From the NCBI GenBank assembly GCA_031554215.1, contig JAVBKF010000016.1, positions 1 through 30,841 of the forward strand: DNA of 30,841 bases. The letters are read 5' to 3'. Position numbers and translations under genes: made by a program. The notes under the pieces were generated by a model, which saw only the letters and a list, made by a program, of their open reading frames with translations, made no database searches and was not told where the DNA came from. This document shows, piece after piece, positions 7,357-14,710 of the stretch (position 1 is the first letter of the stretch; every line of letters begins with the position of its first letter). This DNA comes from JAVBKE01 sp031554215. GTDB taxonomy: Bacteria; Bacillota; Bacilli; JARBTR01.

Positions 7357-8421
7357 GTGAATCATATAGTATCCGCGATTGACGATTCAATGCGAGCAAC
7401 CTATGCGAAATACGATCCTGCCCTCTTCCAAATAGCAAGGGTGACAAGTTGTTTTCGTAATATCTATAGAATCACGACCGGAACGGTTGAACGATTGGCG
7501 AGGCTCTCAGGAAAGTTTTCGTATCAGGTAACAAGTGATCAAGATTTACCGGCAGTTGGAGATTACTTAGTAGTTTCCACAGAAAATGAAATGGACGAAG
7601 CAGTTATTCATGAAATTCTTCCAAGAAGAAGCAAACTGTCACGAGCAAAAGCTGGGACAGCGTTTGGCGAACAGTTGATTGCGACGAACGTAGATACTTG
7701 TCTCATTGTGATGGCATTGGGACACGATTTTAATCTGCGCCGCCTTGAGCGGTATATGGCTGCGGTCTGGGATAGTGGAGCAAGTCCAATGATCATTTTG
7801 AATAAAGCGGATTTGTATGCTGATGTCGCTGAAAGAGTTTCTGAAGTGGAAGCCACCCTCTACGGTGTTCCTGTTATCGCCATTAGTGCGGCAGACCCTC
7901 TACAGATGGCACAATTTGCTGCCACCCTTGAAAGTGGGAAGAGCTATGTACTCGTTGGGTCTTCTGGTGTAGGGAAATCAACCATGACGAATTATTTATT
8001 AGGCGAACAGGTGCAGGATGTTCAGGCAGTCCGCGCGGATGATGACAAAGGAAAGCACACAACAACTACGAGGAATTTATTCTTCACAGCATCTGGTGTT
8101 TGTTTAATTGACACACCAGGCATGCGGGAATTTGCCTTATTCGGCGGTGATGGCGCGAGTAGTGGGTTTCAGGATGTTGAAGCTTTAATCGCTGATTGCC
8201 GATTTCGAGATTGCTCCCATCAAAATGAACCAGGTTGCGCTGTGAATAGGGCGCTCGCAGAAGGTAGCCTGAGCGGAGAGCGGTTTGAAAGCTATCTGAA
8301 ATTACTGCGTGAGGAAGCCTACGCACTACGGAAAAATGATGTAAAGCTTCAGGCAGAGGAGAAGAAACGGTGGAAACAAATTCATAAGGATTTACAGACC
8401 CGCATGAACAATAAGAAGTGA
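7357..8421 (+). CDS. rsgA: Ribosome small-subunit-dependent GTPase A
   Basis: Circularly permuted GTPase that acts in late 30S ribosomal subunit maturation. After an N-terminal OB domain the G motifs occur in permuted order: G4 NKAD at about residue 149, G1 GSSGVGKST at about 201, a TTTTR switch I, and G3 DTPGMRE at about 252. A C-terminal zinc-binding module follows (Cys281, CRFRDCSH, then GC). The lysine-rich helical tail probably binds rRNA. The start is GTG 7357 with TTGGAG upstream. At 354 aa it is longer than the YloQ form of Bacillus (about 298 aa) and stands alone rather than next to prpC/prkC and rpe. It may therefore be the longer accessory RsgA paralogue found in some Bacillota. 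Confidence 0.93.
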   Translation: MNHIVSAIDDSMRATYAKYDPALFQIARVTSCFRNIYRITTGTVERLARLSGKFSYQVTSDQDLPAVGDYLVVSTENEMDEAVIHEILPRRSKLSRAKAGTAFGEQLIATNVDTCLIVMALGHDFNLRRLERYMAAVWDSGASPMIILNKADLYADVAERVSEVEATLYGVPVIAISAADPLQMAQFAATLESGKSYVLVGSSGVGKSTMTNYLLGEQVQDVQAVRADDDKGKHTTTTRNLFFTASGVCLIDTPGMREFALFGGDGASSGFQDVEALIADCRFRDCSHQNEPGCAVNRALAEGSLSGERFESYLKLLREEAYALRKNDVKLQAEEKKRWKQIHKDLQTRMNNKK

Positions 8422-8520
8422 GTGCCCTCAGCGGTTACAATGTAGCTGGTTTTAGAAGCACAGTTTCACGCCATAAACCAAGTAGTCCCAATCAATTTCA
8501 AGAAAGATTTATCTTTTCTG

Positions 8521-8551
8521 GGCATTTGCCTATGCAATAAGGCATTTGCCT
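8521..8551. repeat. Two GGCATTTGCCT repeats 20 bp apart
   Basis: An identical 11-bp sequence occurs at 8521-8531 and 8541-8551, each containing the short palindrome GGCA-TT-TGCC. The centre-to-centre distance is 20 bp, about two helical turns. They lie immediately before the putative -35 box of the YjcZ-like gene, so they look like paired regulator-binding sites. Confidence 0.6.
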
Positions 8552-8578
8552 CATATTTTGTAGGGTAATGAATACACA
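8550..8578 (+). promoter_or_regulatory. Candidate sporulation (sigma-E-like) promoter
   Basis: TCATATT (8551-8557) matches the Bacillus sigma-E -35 consensus kmATATT. After 13 bp, AATACACA (8571-8578) matches six of eight positions of CATACAhT. The spacing is about one base shorter than usual. Transcription from about 8584 would exclude the ATG at 8568 and support the start at 8598. Confidence 0.35.
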
Positions 8579-8597
8579 AATCATTGGGAGTGGTAAT

Positions 8598-8753
8598 ATG
8601 TATTATGGTGGCTACAATGCTTGTTGTCCATCGCCATGCGGCGGCGTAGGGTATAGTTATGGTGGCGGTGGTGGTGGAATCGGTTCAACGTTCACGATTG
8701 TTGTTGTACTGTTTATACTCCTAATCATTATCGGGGCATCATTCATCTGCTAA
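8598..8753 (+). CDS. YjcZ-like tiny Gly-rich transmembrane protein (51 aa)
   Basis: A very small protein with a Tyr/Gly/Cys-rich N-terminal half (MYYGGYNACC, then a run of glycines) and a single C-terminal transmembrane helix (TIVVVLFILLIIIGASF). The FxxIVVLFILLIIIGA pattern is the hallmark of the YjcZ/tiny-TM family of Bacillales, which is associated with sporulation. ATG 8598 is preferred because GGGAG (8586-8590) precedes it; an in-frame ATG at 8568 falls inside the putative promoter. Four cysteines (CC, C, and a terminal C) are more than usual for the family and could cross-link. The gene has its own terminator. Confidence 0.85.
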   Translation: MYYGGYNACCPSPCGGVGYSYGGGGGGIGSTFTIVVVLFILLIIIGASFIC

Positions 8754-8770
8754 AGATTTAGAAAATTGTT

Positions 8771-8793
8771 AAACGGCGCAAGCCGTTTTTTTT
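8771..8793 (+). terminator. Rho-independent terminator after the YjcZ-like gene
   Basis: The stem AAACGGC / GCCGTTT (8771-8777 with 8782-8788) closes on a GCAA tetraloop, and the 3' arm continues into an eight-T run. Confidence 0.92.
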
Positions 8794-8805
8794 GTTTGAC
8801 CTAAT

Positions 8806-8834
8806 TTGACCAAAGTTCGATGGTTTGCTATAGT
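8806..8834 (+). promoter_or_regulatory. Strong sigma-A promoter for the FAD protein gene
   Basis: TTGACC (8806-8811), a 17-bp spacer ending in an extended -10 TG, and TATAGT (8829-8834). The -35 region lies in a pair of TTTGACC repeats (8795-8801 and 8805-8811) exactly 10 bp apart, suggesting a regulator site. The leader before the start codon is about 100 nt. Confidence 0.7.
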
Positions 8835-8942
8835 GAGAATGTTTGCATACACAAAATAAAGTATCAAAGCGTAAAAAATACACGGATTGATGCGTGCATA
8901 CAGTCCAGTTTTGTTCGATTTGCAGAAGGAGGAGTTTAGAAG

Positions 8943-10379
8943 ATGAAAAAAAATTATGATGTTGTTGTCGTTGGGGCAGGTCCCGCTGGGATATTTGCCT
9001 GCTATGAATTATCCCTGAAAAGTCCGGAAACTTCCGTGCTACTTGTGGACAAGGGGCATGAAATTTCACTTCGTAATTGTCCGATTTTAGAAAAGAAGAT
9101 TAGTAAATGCCCTCCTGCTGCTGGAAAAAAAGAATTTTCTGGTTGTTTGCCCGCATGTTCCATCACCAATGGATTTGGCGGCGCTGGTGCCTATTCTGAT
9201 GGTAAATTTAACATTACCAGTGAATTTGGTGGCTGGATGACGGACTACCTTTCCAATTCAACTGTACTTGATTTAATCCGTTATGTGGATGAGATCAATT
9301 TGTCACACGGGGCAACGGAGACGATTACTGATCCGCTCACACCAGCAGTTCGTGAGATTGAGAGACGTGCTTATGCGGCTGGCCTTAAATTACAGCGTGC
9401 ACAGGTACGCCATTTAGGTACCGAGCAAAACTTGGAAATTTTAACAAGAATTTATCATTATTTAACGACTAAAATAGATATGGCATTTAAAACTGAAGTG
9501 GAAGACGTCATCACAAAAAAAGATGAAAATGGGTTTCAAACGACTGGGATCAAGCTGCGGAATGGTGAAGAAATTACTGCTAAGAAGGTCGTCGTTACAC
9601 CTGGGCGTGATGGGTCAATGTGGCTTGCGCGTGTCTTGAAGTCACGCAGATTAAAGTTGATCAATAATCAAGTCGATGTTGGTGTTCGTGTTGAGACGTC
9701 CAACATTGTCATGGAAGAAATCAATCGAAACCTTTATGAAGGAAAATTCATTTTCAATACATCAGTTGGCACAACGGTGCGAACGTTTTGTTCAAATCCT
9801 TCTGGACATGTTGTTGTGGAGAATCATTCCGGGGTAATGCTGGCGAATGGACATGCTTACAAGGATCCAAAGCTTGGTAGTGAGAACACCAATTTTGCCT
9901 TACTTGTTTCTCATACTTTTTCAGAACCATTTGATAAGCCGAATGAGTACGCGATTGAAGTGTCGAAGCTCGCGAATGCGTTATCGAATGGTGGGATTAT
10001 TGTCCAGAAATATGGCGATTTATTAAAAGGAAGACGCTCCACGGAAAAACGAATTAAAGAAGGGTTCCTCGAGCCAACCATGAAAGAAGCGGTGCCAGGT
10101 GATTTAGGTTTAGTTCTACCGTATGATACCATGAAAAGTTTAATTGAAATGACTGAAGCGCTAAACCATGTCACGCCAGGAATCGCGTCAGAGCACACAT
10201 TGTTTTATGGGGTTGAGGCTAAATTCTATTCAGCTAGGCCGGTATTGAACAATCAGTTTGAGACGGAAATTTCCGGATTATACGTCGGCGGAGATGGTGG
10301 TGGGATCACCCGAGGTCTCGCACAGGCAAGTGCATGTGGGGTTTGGATTGCCAGAGATATTGTTAAGACTTTAGGATGA
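8943..10379 (+). CDS. FAD-dependent oxidoreductase of the COG2509 type
   Basis: Predicted soluble flavoprotein, 478 aa. The N-terminal Rossmann motif VVVVGAGPAGIFAC binds FAD. A four-cysteine segment (Cys46, 56, 68, 72) leads to the family signature FGGAGAYSDGKFN at about residues 78-90. Near the C-terminus GLYVGGDGGGITRGLAQA closes the FAD site. The overall layout matches the uncharacterised FAD-dependent dehydrogenase family COG2509, whose substrate I do not know; the cysteines suggest a metal site or redox relay, but this is inference. ATG 8943 has a strong GGAGGAG site. It has its own promoter. The next gene, an LD-carboxypeptidase remnant, begins about 35 bp after it. Confidence 0.88.
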   Translation: MKKNYDVVVVGAGPAGIFACYELSLKSPETSVLLVDKGHEISLRNCPILEKKISKCPPAAGKKEFSGCLPACSITNGFGGAGAYSDGKFNITSEFGGWMTDYLSNSTVLDLIRYVDEINLSHGATETITDPLTPAVREIERRAYAAGLKLQRAQVRHLGTEQNLEILTRIYHYLTTKIDMAFKTEVEDVITKKDENGFQTTGIKLRNGEEITAKKVVVTPGRDGSMWLARVLKSRRLKLINNQVDVGVRVETSNIVMEEINRNLYEGKFIFNTSVGTTVRTFCSNPSGHVVVENHSGVMLANGHAYKDPKLGSENTNFALLVSHTFSEPFDKPNEYAIEVSKLANALSNGGIIVQKYGDLLKGRRSTEKRIKEGFLEPTMKEAVPGDLGLVLPYDTMKSLIEMTEALNHVTPGIASEHTLFYGVEAKFYSARPVLNNQFETEISGLYVGGDGGGITRGLAQASACGVWIARDIVKTLG

Positions 10380-10413
10380 AAATAACTAAACCTCGTGGGG
10401 AGTTGCCTGGAAC

Positions 10414-11389
10414 CTGAGTAGCCCAGAACGATTAAACATCGGAGATGAAATTCGTATCATTGCCCCAGCACAAAGTTTAACTACGCTGAAGTCAGACAAT
10501 GTTCAGGCGGCTAGGGAGCGTCTTGAAGCACTTGGTTTCATCGTAACCTTTTCAAGGAATGCGAAGCAGTGTGACGAGTACTATTCCTCCTCAATTGATG
10601 AGCGGATTGCTGACATCACGGAGGCAGTCAGTGACCCAAATGTCAAAGGTATTATGGCCGCTACTAGTGGTACTAATTGCAATCAATTATTAGCGTACTT
10701 ACCGTATGAACTGATCAAAATGAATCCGAAAGTGTGGATTGGCTATCGTGACATGACTGCACTGATCCTCTCTGTCTATGCAAAAACAGGACTTGAAACG
10801 TATGCTGGTCCTGATCTTGCTTCGTTTGGGACAAATCATCGCTTTCATTACTCAGAATCCTACTTTGAAAAGGCGACCATGACCCATCGAGCGTATCAGA
10901 TTAGCCTATCAGCAACCTGGAGCAATGACCCTTGGCATTCTAGCCCGGAAGACCGGAACTTTCATCCGCAAAATGGCTTTCGGGTGGTGCAATCAGGCAG
11001 TGCTACTGGCAAACTCCTTGCTGGGAATCTAACAACATGGAGTCTACTGTTTGGAACGGAGTGGATGCCTGATTTGAATGATGCGGTTGTTTTTATCGAA
11101 GATGCTGGTGCTATCAATAGTTTTACATTTGACCAATTGTACCAATCTCTATTGCACCAACCAAATGCAGACAAGTTGCGAGCACTTGTCCTTGGCCGCT
11201 TTGAAGCGGCATCTTCTGTAACAGCGCGTGGACTTGATCTGATCATTCGCTAAAAAAGCAAAATTGGCAACGATACCCGTGGTTGCAGGCTTTCATTATA
11301 GTCATACACAACCGCTTGTTACATTACCGATTGGCCGTACCGTTGACATTGAGGCGACGGATGGGGCGCGCATTTATATCCACGGTTAG
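10414..11389 (+). pseudogene. Broken LD-carboxypeptidase (peptidase family S66)
   Basis: The intact family cleaves the L,D-bond of murein tetrapeptides (LdcA) or related amides (MccF). Reading frame 10414-11253 gives RLNIGDEIRIIAPAQSL, SNxxxA, VKGIMAA and NCNQLLAYLPYELI, all family-like. It then stops at TAA 11251-11253 at residues LIIR. The expected remainder (IPVVAGFHYSHTQPLVTLPI, with the catalytic His) continues in the +1 frame to TAG 11387-11389. The nucleophile elbow G-[FY]-S-D reads GYRD, so Ser is replaced by Arg. The expected GGxNSN reads SGTNCN. There is no ATG, GTG or TTG at the natural 5' end; only CTG 10414 follows a GGGGAG site. With start, nucleophile and frame all lost, it is almost certainly non-functional. 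Confidence 0.85.
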
Positions 11390-11414
11390 TGCCGTTGTTC
11401 TCCTTGGTGTCTAT

Positions 11415-11443
11415 TTGAGTTTTGTTGAAATATTTGGTATTAT
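11415..11443 (+). promoter_or_regulatory. Candidate sigma-A promoter for yozE-histidine kinase
   Basis: TTGAGT (11415-11420), a 17-bp spacer and TATTAT (11438-11443). The predicted leader is about 50 nt. Confidence 0.6.
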
Positions 11444-11500
11444 CATCGTGTGAGTACTATCGAAATCATATGGAAAAATACATGTAGAGGAATAACCCTT

Positions 11501-11746
11501 ATGAAACCGTTTTATCGTTTTTTAATGTCCTACCGCGATGATGAAGAAGGTACAGAGTACGCATTGTTTGCTGAGCATGTCTATCAAGATCATACATTTC
11601 CAAAACAATCGACGTCCTATCATGAGCTCAGCTCTTATCTTGAAATGAATGGTGAATATTTACTAGATATGAGCCTATTTGACGAGGTATGGCGATTTTA
11701 TGAGGAGTCTTTTGGGACAAAGTTAGGCAGTGATCTCTATTCATAA
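11501..11746 (+). CDS. yozE: YozE family protein (UPF0346)
   Basis: An 81-aa protein of the YozE SAM-like fold, conserved in Bacillales and of unknown role. Family residues are visible: KPFYRFLMSYR at the start, FAEHVYQDHTFPKQS in the middle, and YHELSSYLEMNGEYL near residues 45-60. ATG 11501 is used because the family begins MK-x-FY and AGAGG lies 10 nt upstream; a longer in-frame extension to 11450 has no homology and no good ribosome-binding site. It overlaps the next gene by 17 nt, which places it in an operon with a sensor kinase. Confidence 0.9.
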   Translation: MKPFYRFLMSYRDDEEGTEYALFAEHVYQDHTFPKQSTSYHELSSYLEMNGEYLLDMSLFDEVWRFYEESFGTKLGSDLYS

Positions 11747-12770
11747 AAATCTGATTCGTAAAATCTTATTCTATGATTTGGTGATTGGCGTTTTGCCACT
11801 TGTTGTGTTGTCTATCGCACAATATTTCATTTCGTTGTATTTTAATTTTCAACCAAACTATGCGCGATTTGTCATCATTTTCATTATTATTTCAGCCTTT
11901 CTGGCACTTATGACCGTCTATTTAAAGATGCGCGTTGTCTTGTATCCGATTGAAGACATGATGGCTTCGATGCGGCATTATCAGCTACATAATGAACTCA
12001 CACCGATTAGACCCACGGCGTATCGTGAGGTAGTAGTGCTGAATAGTGCTATGGTTGAACTCGTTGATACGATTAAAGAACGTGAAGAGCAATTGATGCG
12101 AGCGAAAAAGCTACGAGTTGTCGGTGAGATGGCTTCTTCACTGTCACATGAAATTCGTAATCCAATTACCACAATACGCGGGAGTTTTCAACTACTACAG
12201 GCGAGACCAGATGACAAAGAGCTTTTTAATCAATTTGCACCGGTCATCATGTCCGAACTCGATCATATAAACCAAATTGTTGAGAATTTATTAGATTATT
12301 CAAAACAGACTGAAGTGACGATGAAAACATATGATTTAAAGGCGATTGTTGACGAAGTACTACTTCTACAAATGGCTATTTTTCATCAAAATGGGATTAG
12401 GTTCCGGAATGAATTAACTGAGGGTGTGCTGGTCTACACGGATAAAAATCGTTTAAAGCAGGTCATCAGCAATGTGTTGCGGAATGCGACTGAAGCAATG
12501 GAAACTGGTGGCACTTGTACAGTAGCCTTTCAGCTGCGGGTACATGATGTGGTCTTGTCAATTAAGGATACTGGTAAAGGTATTCCAGCCGATCAGTTGG
12601 CGAAAATTGGGACACCTTTTTTCACAACGAAGGAAAACGGGAATGGTCTTGGACTTGCAATGAGTATAAAGGTCATGAATGGGTTGCAAGGTACATTTAA
12701 AGTGACCAGTGAAGAAGGACGGGGGACCGCTATCCTGTTGACTATTCCGAGCGGCAAAAGAACGCAATGA
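11730..12770 (+). CDS. Orphan sensor histidine kinase, two membrane spans
   Basis: Membrane sensor kinase, 346 aa from GTG 11730. Two hydrophobic spans (about residues 13-38 and 46-66) are separated by a very short extracytoplasmic loop, so it probably senses a membrane or intramembrane signal. A HAMP-like linker follows, then the HisKA dimerisation helix with phospho-acceptor His140 in SLSHEIRNPITTI. The ATPase domain shows the N box (NVLRNATEAM), G1 (DTGKGIP), F box (TPFFTTKENGNG) and G2 (GLGLAM). No response regulator is adjacent. In spore formers such orphan kinases (KinB/KinC-like) often feed the Spo0F-Spo0A phosphorelay; here that is inference. The start has only a weak ribosome-binding site and probably relies on coupling to yozE. 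The DNA after it contains a terminator. Confidence 0.9.
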   Translation: MISIHKNLIRKILFYDLVIGVLPLVVLSIAQYFISLYFNFQPNYARFVIIFIIISAFLALMTVYLKMRVVLYPIEDMMASMRHYQLHNELTPIRPTAYREVVVLNSAMVELVDTIKEREEQLMRAKKLRVVGEMASSLSHEIRNPITTIRGSFQLLQARPDDKELFNQFAPVIMSELDHINQIVENLLDYSKQTEVTMKTYDLKAIVDEVLLLQMAIFHQNGIRFRNELTEGVLVYTDKNRLKQVISNVLRNATEAMETGGTCTVAFQLRVHDVVLSIKDTGKGIPADQLAKIGTPFFTTKENGNGLGLAMSIKVMNGLQGTFKVTSEEGRGTAILLTIPSGKRTQ

Positions 12771-12827
12771 TTAGGCTGCCCCCGCGAGTGAGATGCTGGA
12801 ATTACCATGAGAAAAGCTGATTAAAGG

Positions 12828-12861
12828 TAGACTATTCAACAATGTGTAGTCTATTTATTTT
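12828..12861 (+). terminator. Rho-independent terminator after the histidine kinase
   Basis: The 7-bp stem TAGACTA / TAGTCTA (12828-12834 with 12847-12853) has a 12-nt loop and is followed by TTTATTTT. The hairpin is weak, so termination may be partial. Confidence 0.5.
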
Positions 12862-13212
12862 GACGATGGGGCAAGGGGTTATGTGTGATTGATGGATTCT
12901 ATTTAACGAAATATGCCTCGTGCTTCCGCGTTGTTAATGTGTTCTCAGGGCCCAATTTAACTTCACTAATGGAAATAGATAATGCTAAAAATGGCAACAC
13001 TAGAAGTGAGTATTTGCTGGTTTAACCGATTTAATTTCAGTGTAGTCTATTTTTTTATATTAATAAAAAGGCGATTTTTGGCGCGAAATGGTGCAAACGA
13101 TTGATTTTCTGATTTTCTTAGACAAATGCAGATAAAATACTACCTTTCAATGAAATTTTCGTGCTACTATAGAAGTGAAGTTTTGTTCCATATTCGAAGG
13201 GAGACCATTGAT
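12862..13212 (+). other. Non-coding stretch before tdh
   Basis: I find no gene here on either strand. A second copy of the 13-bp sequence GTGTAGTCTATTT from the upstream terminator recurs at 13040-13052, followed by a T-run but without the matching 5' arm. The last ~80 bp must carry the tdh promoter; a TACTAT around 13163 is the best -10 candidate but its -35 is poor. Confidence 0.5.
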
Positions 13213-14247
13213 ATGAAAATGAAAGCTCTTGTTAAACACACGCGTGGTTTTGGCGCAGAAATACAGTTAGTAGATGTACCGACAATTAATGAGAATGAGG
13301 TACTCGTGAAAGTAGCAGCAGCATCAATTTGCGGGACAGATGTACACATTTACACTTGGGATGCGTGGGCTGAGAGCCGCGTACATCCGCCATATGTCTT
13401 CGGGCATGAATTTGCAGGTGAAGTTGTTGAGATTGGTGCAAGCGTAACGAACGTTTCGGTTGGTGATTTTGTATCCGCGGAAACGCATACTGTTTGCGGT
13501 ACTTGTCCGCAATGCTTGGCTGGGCAATACCATGTATGTAAAAACACCATTATTCTGGGTGTGGACGAGCCTGGCTGTTTTGCTGAATATGTGAAGGTAC
13601 CAGCTTCAAACATTTGGCAAAATGAAAAAGCAGTGCCGCATGTTGCCGCATCAATTCAAGAGCCACTTGGCAACGCTGTTCATACGGTATTATCGGGAGA
13701 AGTCGCCGGTAAGTCTGTGGCGGTCATTGGTTGTGGACCAATCGGTCTCATGGCAGTCAATGTAGCGAAAGCGGCAGGGGCAAGTCAGGTGATTGCACTG
13801 GATCTCAATGATTATCGCCTTGATTTAGCGAAGGAAATTGGTGCAACCGCAGTGATTAACTCAGGCAAGGAGGACCCACTGAAGGTGATTGCGAAGCTGA
13901 CTGATGGCAATGGTGTTGACGTTGTGTGTGAAATGAGTGGGCATCCAGTAGCAGTGGATCAAGCTTTTAAAATGGTCACAAATGGTGGTAGGATTTCGAT
14001 TCTCAGTTTGCCCACGAAACCAATTTCAATTGACATTACAAATGATCTTGTTTTCAAAGGCATTACCGTTCACGGTATTACTGGGCGGAGAATGTTTTCA
14101 ACGTGGCAACAAGTTTCTGGATTAATTCAATCTGGCCAACTTCATTTAGATAAAATAGTAACCCATCAAATACGTTTAGAAGAATTCAAACAAGGATTTG
14201 ACTTAATGATAAAGGGACAATGCGGGAAGGTAGTAATGACTCCATGA
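13213..14247 (+). CDS. tdh: L-threonine 3-dehydrogenase
   Basis: Zinc-dependent medium-chain dehydrogenase that oxidises L-threonine with NAD+ to 2-amino-3-ketobutyrate. ATG 13213 (344 aa) follows AAGGGAGA; an in-frame upstream ATG at 13126 adds unrelated residues. The catalytic zinc site is SICGTDVHIYTWDAW and GHEFAGEV. The structural zinc cysteines are in CGTCPQCLAGQYHVC. The nucleotide-binding motif is GCGPIGLMAV and the C-terminal substrate signature is HGITGRRMFSTW. kbl, the next enzyme of the pathway, lies downstream and confirms the role. Its stop overlaps the start of the intervening acetyltransferase gene (ATGA). Confidence 0.97.
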   Translation: MKMKALVKHTRGFGAEIQLVDVPTINENEVLVKVAAASICGTDVHIYTWDAWAESRVHPPYVFGHEFAGEVVEIGASVTNVSVGDFVSAETHTVCGTCPQCLAGQYHVCKNTIILGVDEPGCFAEYVKVPASNIWQNEKAVPHVAASIQEPLGNAVHTVLSGEVAGKSVAVIGCGPIGLMAVNVAKAAGASQVIALDLNDYRLDLAKEIGATAVINSGKEDPLKVIAKLTDGNGVDVVCEMSGHPVAVDQAFKMVTNGGRISILSLPTKPISIDITNDLVFKGITVHGITGRRMFSTWQQVSGLIQSGQLHLDKIVTHQIRLEEFKQGFDLMIKGQCGKVVMTP

Positions 14248-14696
14248 TCAATTTTAAAAAGGCAACACCAGATCAAGCAGATGCACTGACTAAACTTGCG
14301 ATCTGTTCAAAAAAACACTGGGGATATGATGAGGAAATCCTAGACCAAATGAAAGATTATCTCAGCGTGCCAGTAACACGTATAGAGAACGAGATTGTTT
14401 ATACGATGTACAAGGACGATGATTTAATCGGTTTCTTTAGTCTAACACATCAGGACAGAAAAGAATGTTTGGAAGATTTCTTTTTGTTGCCAAACTACAT
14501 TGGCAAGGGGTACGGCAAAAAAATGTGGCGCTATATGTTAGAAGTAGCTGCAAATAATTTTATCATGAATATCCATTTTGAGAGTGAACCACTCGCCGAA
14601 GGATTCTATGAAAAAATGGGTGCAGTCAAGATTGGTGAACGCGTTTCACATGTGTCCGAAAACCGTAAGCTACCGATTATGAGTTATTTCGTATAA
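14244..14696 (+). CDS. GNAT family N-acetyltransferase inside the threonine operon
   Basis: A 150-aa single-domain acetyltransferase. ATG 14244 overlaps the tdh stop in an ATGA arrangement, so the two are translationally coupled; the in-frame ATG at 14220 is within tdh. The N-terminal SKKHWGYDEEIL segment occurs in many small GNATs. The acetyl-CoA pyrophosphate loop is PNYIGKGYGKKMW (Q/R-x-x-G-x-G type), preceded by the strand LEDFFLL. The C-terminal FYEKMGAVKIGERV is the usual GNAT ending. The substrate is not known. Its place between tdh and kbl, which are normally adjacent, suggests an aminated product of that pathway such as aminoacetone or glycine; this is inference. Confidence 0.85.
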   Translation: MINFKKATPDQADALTKLAICSKKHWGYDEEILDQMKDYLSVPVTRIENEIVYTMYKDDDLIGFFSLTHQDRKECLEDFFLLPNYIGKGYGKKMWRYMLEVAANNFIMNIHFESEPLAEGFYEKMGAVKIGERVSHVSENRKLPIMSYFV

Positions 14697-14710
14697 AAGG
14701 AGTGGAAACT

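Noticed and set aside
11251..11260. Programmed +1 frameshift in the LD-carboxypeptidase gene
   Set aside because: The CGC-TAA-AAA context could be imagined as a shift site, but the nucleophile serine and start codon are also lost, so mutation is more likely than recoding.
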